NCBI GenBank assembly: GCA_013396755.1
Contig: VWZF01005810.1
Span: 2,422,949 to 2,486,948 of the forward strand
Length of the DNA stretch: 64,000 nt
Source of the DNA: Sclerurus mexicanus
Taxonomy: Eukaryota; Chordata; Aves; Passeriformes; Furnariidae
Reading direction: 5' to 3'
The notes under the pieces: model-generated
Told to the model about the DNA's origin: nothing
Databases searched by the model: none
Seen by the model: the letters and a program-made list of their open reading frames with translations, nothing else
Made by a program: the position numbers and the translations under genes
Shown here: in pieces, positions 12,001 through 24,000 of the stretch
Layout of the letters: every line of letters starts with the position of its first letter
How positions within the stretch are numbered: the first letter of the stretch is position 1

Positions 12001-15000
12001 CTTGTGCTTTCCAAGTCTCTGACATGGGAGGAAGAGAGAAACCCTAATGGGCATCCTGTCCGATGGGTGGTGTGGATTGACTTTTGTCATGAAAAGTTGA
12101 TTTCTTAGAAACCTTTCGAAAACTCTTTAAATTCCAGTCCCTTCTATGGAAGCTACGTCATTTTGGTGTCCATATAAATGTCCATTACAAAGTTGCCTAC
12201 CGCATTACCTACCCTATGGAAGGTAAATTCAGAAGACAAATATGACAAAGTAGATGTGTTTATGACTTTCAGATTTGTTTTCCTGTTGTGTTTAGTGTTT
12301 TCTGTTTTGTTCAACACTTTGTAGCTCAGGAATTATGCATGTATTTCTGATCCATTGCTTCTGTACTGTACATATATCTTATAGATTCATCATTCCCAGT
12401 CTCATTCTTGCTCACCATCAGATACGTAGTTCATATTTTTTTCAAACAGTTAGTCCACTATTTTTTCTCCCTCTGAAAACCTGTATTTCTGTTGTAATTC
12501 CAAGATTGTATGACACAGCACAGTTGCTGTAAACAACAAGATCTTAGTATTTTGCTTGTTTGTTTTGCAAGAATGCTATCCAGATAAACTTCGTTGTCAT
12601 GACTTGAAACTGTAATCAGCAATGGTTTTCCTCTCTTAATAATCTACCCCCAGAAATCCTTAATTTCCCAGTACCTACAAACAGTAAGCAGCTAATGTAT
12701 AAATATTTTGCTCACCACGACTACAATTAATGTATTTTTACTTTCTCCACAGAGTAATTCAAATTCAACTTCTTTGTGCCTGGCAATGTTGAATCTAACC
12801 TATGTATCAAACCAAATTATTATCAATCGTTTAAGTAGAAAAGTAAGTATTATGAAGCTTTTTCCTTTCATTTTAGATAGCAACTTACTTCTGTAATCAA
12901 CTGCCTCCTCGTGGATACTGAGGATTAGAGTAGAACAAAAAAGGTCATTTAATTTGTTGATCTAATTCCATAATTTAGTAAACTGCTACTAAATTCAAAG
13001 AGCCAAACTGTGATACAAGGACAGTTAATGAGGTAAGTCACAGAGCAAGGCACATAAACTCTTAGTCCCTTTGGTGCCTATATTATCTTTGTGGAGCAGA
13101 GCCTGACTTCTTTTGAAATTAGTTATGACTTAGATTCTGAAGCTGCTGAGAATCTGGCCTTGGTTCTTCTACCTGACAATTAACCTCTCTTCTTCGTGTC
13201 TTTTAGATTACAGTAAATTCAAGATCTGCTTGGCCTACTGTTAGAAAATATGGATACAAAGTTGAAGATTCAGGCTTCAAGTATGCAGTTGAGACCCCAA
13301 CAAATATCAGAATTCAGTGGTTTCACAACACAGGTGTGATGATTATTGAGTTTAATAGTAGCAGAGAACCAAGCACTTTGGGACTGTGTGGTAAGTATAG
13401 AGCAGTGCAAGCAATAAAGGTATTCATATGCTTTGCTAGGGAAACGCATTTCCCTAATTATATAGACTATTTATTACAGGATCTGTCCCAACAGAATTCT
13501 TGCAGCTCATTGCTAAGTATAAGATACTATTAAAATTAATCTATTATTGTGTTAGTTATTGAAATTGTTTGATATCTGTCCCTGTAATCACTTTTTACCC
13601 TACTGTTTCTCCCATCCAAATAAGTAAGACAGGTCCATAATGTCAAATAAGGTCATTTACAGATTTAGTGTTTGATATCCATCTGATAGGAAGTGATATG
13701 TGCTATTTTCAGTTTCTAAAGGTCAGAATTCCCAGAAAATGTTAACTTGAGAGAACTAATCTTAGTTTTTCTGTTGGAGAAAATAGTTGAGAGGGAATTT
13801 CTTAATAGTAATGGGTTAAATAAACATCATGTTTTACTCTATTAGGTTAGTTCAATAGTTTTGCCTACTTTATTTCTTAAAAGCATAACTTGGAATAATC
13901 TGTGGGTGTTATAGCTTTTGCAAGCATGCATTTGTTGATGTAAATCCCTACTGTGTTAGCTGAATCTGTAAATTTATCTGCTGTAAATTAGAGCTGGAAA
14001 CCAGGATTAAAGAGATCATATAATTACAGTGGATATCTTTCCAGTTTCAGAAAGGGCAAATGCCTGGAGCTCAGTATCAAATACCAGTGATAGCTCAGTC
14101 CGGTTTTAAGTCCTGAAGACCGTAACATGCTTCTCACAAAGAAAGCTTGAATTCATGCCATTTTGAGATTGGATTATTATCTGTAATTTGCCCTAGCTTT
14201 TGATTTCAGAATCATTCTTGCTCTCTTTGGCTAGGTGTTATTGTAATTAGTTCAAACAGAAACCGGCAAGTAAAGACCGTGGGTTTTTAGTACCCTGATT
14301 CAAGTTATTCTGGAAGTTTCTTTTGCCTTTATCTGTTTGATTACTGTGATAGGGAGCATCGAGACCATTCATAGTTTGCAAGGCATTTTGTCAAGATGAC
14401 AACACGTTTCTGTGGATGATGTTGCAAGTACAACTTCTTCAGAGAATGTGCTGTGTGTTTCTGGCATTCCCCTCTGACTGGGATTCTCTGCATGGGTCTG
14501 CCTGCACAGTGCTGTCTGGTGCAACTTACAGAGCCTGCTTGAAATTAGCTTCTTATGCTGCATTTTTCAGGCCTAGTTAGTCTCCCATGATCTCCTGTGC
14601 TTCCTGTGTAATTCTGCTGCTTGTATTTGACCTTTCTCAGATGTCTTTTAGCTGAACTGCAGTATTGGTAGATTCTCATTTCTCAGCTTCATGGAGATGC
14701 TAAAACTCAAGACACCGTTGCAGTTTTGTGGCAAAGTCATCCCTTGGAAAGATTCACGTCAGAGACAACAGTGTCTTTTACAGTACAAGGATTGGCCAAA
14801 TGTGGCAGCTGGTGAAGAACTGGTGTGGGAGAGGAGGGATGTGGGAGGAGAACATTAACATGTCTGCAGCAAAACTAGTGAAAGAGAGTGAAAGAATGTC
14901 AGTTTTAGCTGTAACCAGATCCTGCCAAGATGAATGTGAAGCCTTAGTTTTGCTGTGTTAAATCTCCTTGTCAATATGTAAGAGAAGTGAAAAAAGACAT

Positions 15001-18000
15001 CCCTGATATGACAGCAATCCTTTTAAGTCTTTCAGAACCATCAAGTTCTTCCTATCTGTGCTACACATACTCACAACCTCAAAAGATTCAGCTAGAAACA
15101 CTTTTTTATCAAATAATGGTTGTTTCAAAACCTGATTTAGTTTCTGAATGCCTGTTGCTGTATTACTGATTATCAATGACTTGCTTTTGTCCTAAGGAAT
15201 TGTGAAAAATGGTGAAACAGACGAGTTCTTTAGAAAAGGGTGAAACCCACAAATAGTTTTTGTACAGATAGAGATTTAGAATTGTGTTTGTGGAGATATC
15301 TGAAGAAAACATTCTAGAAGTCTGATAAAAAGACCTCAGAAACTGGTTAGGAAGAAAGATCTGGGGACTAATCCATCTTCTGCTTTTTTCCTACCTTTTA
15401 GCTTTTAAGAGACCTTCTGATGAGGCTACTGTAATATTTGGGTATTCTGTGTTGACCAAACTCTCCATGTTAGATTGCTTCTTTTGTTTCAAATTTGCCA
15501 CCTATCTTAGTTAAAACAGGAGAAAAAAGTGATAGTGCCTTCTGAGAAGTGAATATAGAGAAGTTTCATATTTCTTTTTTCTTTTTTTCTTCTGCTGATT
15601 GGTAATATAGATTGTAGCTGGAAGTGCCAAAAGTTGCACTTTTGTGGTAGTTCTTCAACCAAGAGATGCTTAAGATTGCCCAGAAACAGAAGAAGAATGG
15701 TACAGTACTTCTGAAGTACAGTATCAGATAAGCATCTTGGCATTTTATGGGAGTTGCCTTTTCTGATAACATTCACAATTTTAATTTGTTGCTATACACA
15801 GGAATGCTTTGTTGCCTTTTTTAAAATACAGTTTTGCCTAGTGCTTATGCAACTGAGGGCTGAAGTTTTATGCCATAGTGGAGGTTTCTGAACAGGTCTT
15901 TGATATACAATAGATTTCCACTCATAGATGCATCTTTACTTTTGCTCTTAATTTTTCTGAATTTTGTGTATTTTGATCCTACCAAAGGCTTTCTACATCT
16001 CTTGTAAGTTGTGATACTGTCATGTTGCAGAAGATTTTGAAAAGAGATTGTTTGAGTATGCCACTTCGAACAAACTCCAGAATGAACATCATGGTCTTAC
16101 CCTACTTCTTTTTTCTTCTTGTAATTCACAGGGTTTTGCGATAGAAGCTTGGAAAATGACTTGATGCTACCCAACAGGACAGTTTTAAGCAAAAGTGGTT
16201 CACCATCAACTTTTATAGACAGCTGGCAAGTGCCAGACACGTTAAAGTATGTCGGAGAAGACAGGCATCAGGAGACTAATTGCTCACTCACAGACTGCTC
16301 AGAGTGCTTAAGAATGGTGTTGAACCAGACCTTCAGCAGCTGTCATCCTTATGTATGTTAACTATTTCAAAGCTTACATTTTGAGAGAGCTGCAGTTCAG
16401 ATATAATTTTGCATACTTAATAATTTCATTAATGTGAGACTACGTTTAACCACATCTATTGAATGAGATATGTACTTTTCCTGTATCTACAATTACAAGG
16501 TAAAAGTGATTGAAGAGTATGGCAGCTTGATAGGAGAGTTGTAAGAAGTAGCTAACACTTTCAGAATTTCATCTCTCTTAGTTTTGAAATAACACCTAAT
16601 TCATAAACCGGGCTCAGCTAATTCAACTGTATCAGTAAGATGTAGAGAAAAGTAAAAGAAAATAGTTTTAGGATCTAATTAATTCTTAAGCCTTCAGCAA
16701 TTTAGCAAGTCCCAAATTGCAATAGGTAATCTGAGAACCTGCATTCTCAAAGGCTCTAGAGACAGAGTTCCAGCTCAGAGATGTGAACGGATAGAACAGA
16801 CCCTGCAAAGCAAGCCTAAGGCAAATAACAAACACTGTGTGCAAATAAATTATTTGTGGCCATATGAGCATTACCATTTGACCTTTTGTGTATTGTTGAG
16901 CTTGTTGAAGAAGAAATCAAAACCAGATAAAAATGTAGAGATAAGGAAGAATAAGTAATTATTCATTCTGTTGGAAAAACTCTATTACCTTTTACATTGG
17001 CACTTATAAGAGATGAAACCGAGGAATATAAGGATGACAACATTCAGGAAATCTTACTTTTAAATACTAGTAGATTATCTTTGTACACCAATGAAGGCTT
17101 AGTGTTGTCAACCAAGAAATTTTGGCTTCATTATTTGTACCTGATATTTTAAAAGGTCAGTCTCTTTTCTACCTGGCATAATCTCTATGAAGATGCCATA
17201 TTTTTTTTCTTCCTTAGGTTTCACCTGAGCTGTTCTGTGATATATGGGTTCAAGACACTGAGTACATTCGAAATCCATGCATTTCCCTAGCTGCCTATGT
17301 GGCAATGTGCAACAAATTTAATATTTGCATAGAATGGAGGAGCTCTGATTACTGCCGTAAGTATTCTGCATGTATGTGCACCTCTAGTGCTCACAAGAGA
17401 CAAAATTTGCCTTGTATAAGAGTTACTGTTGAAAATACAAATATCTCTTGAGTCTTCATGTACTTCAGAATTATTATTGAGATAGTAAATTCAGCATTTT
17501 TTATTATGCAATTCCAACCAGTATTCAAAAGGAATCAGGATCATTACAGCCGTTTCAAAGATGGAAAAGGTAAACTGAAGAACCTTGCTCACAAGTCTAC
17601 CTCAGGTTTATTATGTGCGTTAATGCAGAAGTCAAATCCTCTTACAATGTAGTGTTTGTTTCTCTTAGCTGCTTTCCAGTTATAAAACCAAAACACAACA
17701 GAATTGGTTGTGGAAAGGAGGAAGCCAAAAAAAAAAAAAGTTCTATGGTACTGTGAATTGGTGGTATCTGCTTGATGCTGCTGCAGAAAGCTGTGTCTTT
17801 GGAGAAAGGATTAGAGAAATGAAACACCTTTGATTAAGATGGAGAGTAAGGAGCAAAACCCAAGACCTAGTGCAGCCTGGCAGAAGAGTTCTCCCATAGC
17901 AGCATATTAAAATGTAAGGCCAGATGGTATCTGTATTTGGATTACAGCATCTCCTTATCTTATCCATGACCACCTAGGAAAAGCCCCATGCAGTGGTAAC

Positions 18001-21000
18001 ATAGGAAGGTCTGTGGGTTTGGTGCCTGAAAATGGAAAGACTTATTTATGAAGCAAGATTCCCCCTAAATAGGAGAACTCACTGTACATAGAAGTCATAA
18101 GTATTTTCCTTTCTGTAGAATTTTAAGGTGTGTACATGTGTACAGGCTTCATGCAGGTGTGTTGTAATGCCTTGCAAATAATAGTCATGTAAGTCTAATG
18201 CTTAAAAACAGTTAATTTTTTTAGTTCTTCTGTTTGTATGGATTTTAATAGCAAGTAACTGCCTAAAAGGTGATCTCACAAAATATAGCTGCAAATATGT
18301 ATCCAGCTATAGTGAAGGGACACATCAAACTTATTTTTATACCACAGTGAGCTCTGATGGTGCGTGCCTAGCAAGGAAGAACCATGAGGTCACAGCTGGA
18401 TTTTGTGGTCACCAAGTGTTGATATTCTGTAGACTGACTTTTAAGAACCTGAGTTCTTCATTACAGGACTCTAATAGATACTTCCTGTGGGGCATGATGG
18501 CCATTTTTAGTAGTGAGAAGCTAAATCAAATCAAACTCCTCTCCCAATCTTTAAAGTCTAAACTGGGACCTCCATTACTTTGGAGCAGGCAGTCCCTTTG
18601 TGACCTGGACTTTGTCTCATTACTATGATTCCAGAGGGTTTTGCTGTATTATTTAGGTATCATTAAACAATGAGGGTCATATATTTTGGTAGTTCACATA
18701 ACTGCACTGTTGACATTTGTAGTCATTCTCCATTTGCCCTGTGAATGTAGCTTTAATCACTGTTTTGAACCAATGAAAGATCATGTTAAGTTTTAGACAA
18801 CAAAACTTAAATCCAAAAGAGATGCTTTTTTTGTCTATTGCTGTATGCTCCCATAACATGCCAATGGATTTACATTAGATATATAAAGAATGTTAAATTT
18901 AACTGTACTCTTTGACTCTAAAGTAATACACAAATTAATGTGGATATCTATTAAATATAGTAATGAATTAATCCCAATATTATTCCACATAAAACATTGT
19001 TGAATTTGCCTTTACACTTACATTTTTGTAATTGACAAAGCTTTGCCCTTTCATAATCACTGAATTTTCTTTAGCCACTGCGAAGTATTCAGAATTATTC
19101 AGAGTACTCTGTTATTGATCTGTGTAATATTCACAAATGTTTTTGAAGTTTGAATTATTTTGTGTCAACGCTATTGACATGGTTTGATATCTCTACTGCC
19201 AAAATGCAAACCGAAACCTGATGAAAATGCTGCTACAAGAAGAAGAGAAGTAAAAGCGCTTGCAAATTCCTTTTGATTGAATTTGTCACGTAGAAGGTAA
19301 CTGGTCTGTATTGGTGTTTCAGGCTGGTAGATCCAACAGAATTGGCACACGCAGGAAGTTGAAGACAATAATTTCTTCTCTTTGGCATTGCCTCACGTGG
19401 TTACAACTTCAGAATGTCTGATTTGTTTATTTCCTTTCTAGCCTTCTCCTGCTCTGAAAACTTCTCCTATCAGCCTTGTATAGCTGCCTGTGAGGTTCCA
19501 GAGAGCTGCCAGAATAATGAGGTTGCTTCTCTGGCCCCAGACTCCTGCTCAATGTTGACAGAAGGCTGTGTCTGTGCTGGAGGGACCATCCTTCACCGAA
19601 CTCATACTGCTGTCTGTATTCCTGAAGAAAAATGTGGTATATTTGGATGTGATTTTCTTCTTTATTATCTGCAAGTTGGTGGTCAGATACTTCATTATTA
19701 ATAAGTTGAGTTCTGGTTTGGTGTTGTGTGGGTTCTGTATATGTCATTCAGCTGAGGATTCTAGATATTCAGCAAACATTCACTGTATAGGTGAGCAAGC
19801 GGGGAATGCCCTTGTGACAAACAATTTTGCTCACCTTCTCTCAGGTGAAGGGTTCCCTTCAAAATAGAAGCCTTTGCTCATGTTTATGCATTCCAGTATC
19901 CTAAGTCTTTTAGTTTTGACCTCCTTTTCACTTAGTTTTGTGTGAAATAAAAAAGTCATTTCTTTTCAAGTCATTGCTTTAAAAACAAAGGATTAGATTA
20001 GGATTTTAAGTGACCAGCCTTGCAGTGGAGACACAAAACAAAATAAAGGCTCAGATCATCTGGAGGGTACTGAGTGCCTTACTTTCCCACACAAACTCAG
20101 TCTCTGACTGTCTCCTCTTTCACTTTTTTGTGGAGTGGCGGAAATAGGTGAAGCCTTTTGAAATTCTGGGATTTTTACGCTTCACAGATCCACACCTGCC
20201 ATGGAAGAAAATGGTGGTCCAAATTTGAAGTAAAAAAGTAATTACTTCTGTTTTCTGTTGTCCTGATCTAGCTTGTACAGACAGCTCAGGAACACCTCAT
20301 GCGGTGGGTGAGATCTGGAAAACTTCTTCGAGCGGATGCTGTATGCAAAAGTGTGTTGGCAGTGAGACTATTATTCCAGTGGAGTACAACTGTTCAGAGA
20401 CCCATGATTTAGAATGTCAGAGATTTGCAGAAGTGGCCTTGCATGTTCCTGATGATCAGACGTGTTGTCCTCAGAAGATCTGTAGTAAGTATTCCTTAAT
20501 GATTATGATTACTGCCACTGTAATATGCAGATATCTTTTCTCTGTGGTTTGATTTCCTGTTACACATCCTACTTCTGAAGCAAATGGAAATTACTTTTGT
20601 TTGAATTAACAGATTATGTAGAAAATTGAAGAAACTTGGTACTGTTTGGCTCAATATCCAGTAGGTTTTGGGGTAGAGGTAGAGGTACAGATGAGGGTTA
20701 AAAGGACTAAAATAGCACTATGTTTAATTGGATGTGAATTATCTTTCTCTCAGCTGTAAATGTGCCTCTTTTATTTTTGACATCCAAATACAAGCAAAAG
20801 ATATAAGTAATTCTGAGGTGAAATCATCTCATGATTGTTTATGAAATTTACAAAGTGAGCAGTAAAAATGATAGAAAAGCTTTTTTTCTTTTAATCCTTA
20901 CTTAGCTTACAAAGCCCATCTTCAAAAAGAATTGCATGCACTTTTCGTGTTTTGACCACCAGGTATGGTGTTGCAGTGAGTTTTCCACAGGAATTATTTT

Positions 21001-24000
21001 ATTTTTAATTCTCACGAGGACTCAGCTCTAATGTTGCCTCCATGGAGAGTGTTGCCAGTGATGGACACTTCTAAGTATTGCCTCGAGTTTTTCTGCTAGT
21101 TCATTGTGCATGTTGTTATTTGGAGATTTGGGTTATCTGACTGCAAATACTGCTTGTCACTGCTCTGCTCAACTTAAAAATGCCTATATTAGATGATTAT
21201 CTTTTTTTCCCTGTATATAACAGTTTGTAATCAGAGTCTCTGTGAACCCCTAATCCCTGAGTGCAATGGCTTGGAGAAACTGGTCACTTACTACAGTGAA
21301 GAATCCTGTTGTCCCAGATACACTTGTGGTAGGTTTCTTTCGAAAAGGTAAAAGAGTTCACCCTGTAAAAGACATTCAGTAAACTAAACAGATAAATTTT
21401 GATGCACAAAGTTAGTTAGTGTAGATACCATTGTTAGTATGGCAATTTACAAAATTTGCTTTCATCTAAAAGCTTGGGGTTGGTCTGTGCCTCAATTTGA
21501 GCAGATACAGTGGAGTCTTGTGTTTAATGATTAGGCAGGAATGTCTTTGCTCTCTTGTGATAGAAAGTAAAAGTTTTTTCTAAAGCAGCTTCCCTCTGCT
21601 CTGTGCTGCTTTTCTTAGGGATATAGCATAACAAAGGAAGAATGCTGAGCTTCATAAAAAGAAATACATCTGTTGTACTTTTTCAGAATGTGATCCAGAA
21701 AAATGTGAACCAATGGAGCAGATGCCAAGCTGTCAAGATGATCAAACACTAATTGCTGCTCGGGTGGAGAATACCTGCTGCATTTCCTATATATGTGGTA
21801 CAGTAGCCTGACTGGTTGAGACTACAAGTGTTTTTGCATATGCAGTGTTATTTATTATCTTTCCAGTGAGTGCTCCTTTTCCTCTCCCAACACAGTAAGG
21901 CTTGAAAGTAGTTCAAAACATAAGAAATGGCAATGACCATAAAGAGTCAGAGAACAGCCTTGTTCAACTGAATAGTATTCCTGGGTCACATAGAAAAGTG
22001 GTGGTGGAGTCCATGGATGAGGGAATTCAGGGTTCTTGAGAGTCTGTTCATGTACAGCGCATGAATTAGCTGCATGAATATTTTATCTAAAAGATGACTG
22101 AAGTTATGTTTGCTTTCACTCCCAATATTCTGCTGCATCAAGAGTTTGCTTAATCGATGGCAAATATCCCATAGGAGAGGATTATGCAAATTTACTCTGT
22201 TCTTTTGGTATTTGGCCTTTAATGACTTAATTCAATAATAAAATTTCACTTTTGACATTAGTATAGGAGCTCCAATCTTACCATACAGTTGTCCTCTGTC
22301 TAATAATGTGATAATTGGGTTCTATTGAGCTTACTTTATTTTTGCATGGATATCTATGATTCAAAGGCCCAGTTGCATTGATTTGCGCTTCCATGTGCAA
22401 AAATTTGAGTGTTAATAGAAAACATGAATTACACTCCTGTTATTTACAGTAATCAGGGCATTACTTTGATCATGTGACAGCAATATGCTGTGTTTGTCTC
22501 TTCTCACTGTCTGCAGAGCATCCTTCTGACTCCTTTTTGATAAAATGAGTCTTTGCACTGTACATATTGAAAAGTACCTGTTGTGGTTTTCATGTGTGTT
22601 CAAGTGGGAGGATAACAATGGGATCACAGGAGATGCCCTTTATTTGGGATCAAAGATTGCTGAAAACAACAGTGTGACCTAGTAGGAGAGAAAACCTAGC
22701 AAAATTTTTTGTAACAGAAAAGGGGAGGAAAATAATGTTTGCTCACAGTGTATTCATTCTTTATGGCAGGGAACAAAGGAGAAGGCAAGCTGCACTGTAA
22801 ATCAGCCTCTTGTATAGGGAATGTAAGCAATGAATGCAGAGCACGTCTGTTCTTTCATATGCATCTATGATAAACTTATGGAAATGTTTCCTAGGGAGTA
22901 GTAAAGTTTTGTCCTTTGTTTTCGATTTAAATAATCGTTTTCTCCAGCATGCAGGGCTTGCTCTGATCAAATACCCAAATGTCAAGAAGGAGAAATTCTC
23001 ATTGTGGATGGCAACACTACTGACAGGTGTTGCCCTACATACCAATGTAGTAAGTTTGACTTGATTTTGGTATTCTAAATAATAGAAAACATGTAAAGTT
23101 TTGTAGTGTGAAGATTCAGTGCCAAAAATGGTGAATTAGAAATACAGCTTCATGTGTGCATGTAAGCATGGTATTATCTGCAATCCTGAACAAATAATCT
23201 TTACTTTTAAAGCATCCTGTCTGTAAAGCATAATCTGAATAACTGTATTATGAAGACAAATGAGGAATTTCAGGCCTCAGATTCTGGATATTTGAAAGCT
23301 ATTTAAATATTTGCTTGGAGTGTTTGTACTCCATGCTACCATCACCTGATACGTAACAATTAAATTTGTTAGTCTTTTTGAATAGGATGTTTTCTAAAGG
23401 TATTTAAATAATTTATTGTATCTTAATTTATCTCTCCGTTCATCAAAACATGACAACCTTGTGTTTATTGAACTTTCTTTTCTTTTAGTTTGTGAAATAC
23501 ATCGTTGTCCTGAATTCAAATGTATGCTAGGCATGTCTTTGGTGGAGGTGTGGAGCCCTGAGAAGTGCTGCCCCTTTCGGACTTGCGGTAAGATCAGTGA
23601 TTTTCATTATAGTTGCCTTAGACAATAAGACACTGAAAACAGCTGTGGCCTCTTGGCTTTGAATCTGGTTTCAGTCAGCTATACTGCTGTGATCAAATGC
23701 TTGTGGACAAATGATATAAAAAAGTCATGTCATGGTACAGAACTTCCAAATCTGCCTGTTTTGATTTTTGTTGCTTCACAAGGTTGAATAGCATCCTGTA
23801 GAATTTGCTGTCCAAACTGCATGATTTGTCATATTGAAAATTTTGTAAGAGTTTGTATTGGATTTGCACAATGTGCAGCCTGTGGTGGGTCAGCTGTGTC
23901 CCTGCAGCCCATGGAGGTCTGTGGGGATGAAGAGATCTGCCTGGAGCCACTGCAGGACCCCATATTGGAGCAGGTGGGTGTCTGAAGGAGGCTGTGACCC

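Larger units (their letters stand above)
9632..13206. other. OTOG introns across the D4 VWD region
   Basis: Introns at 9632-10288, 10458-11391, 11529-12752 and 12843-13206. The first contains a T/TTTG-rich simple tract at about 9892-9937. Open frames here carry no recognisable domain. Nothing else stands out. Confidence 0.65.
13391..19441. other. OTOG introns across the D4 C8 region
   Basis: Introns at 13391-16131, 16353-17217 and 17357-19441. They are AT-rich, with a short A run near 17728-17740. I see no transposon with recognisable ends, no RNA gene and no additional exon. Confidence 0.6.
19637..23488. other. OTOG introns between the cysteine cassettes
   Basis: Introns at 19637-20271, 20485-21223, 21329-21686, 21798-22947 and 23050-23488. 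All have GT-AG ends and are phase 1. I found no repeats or further coding sequence. Confidence 0.65.
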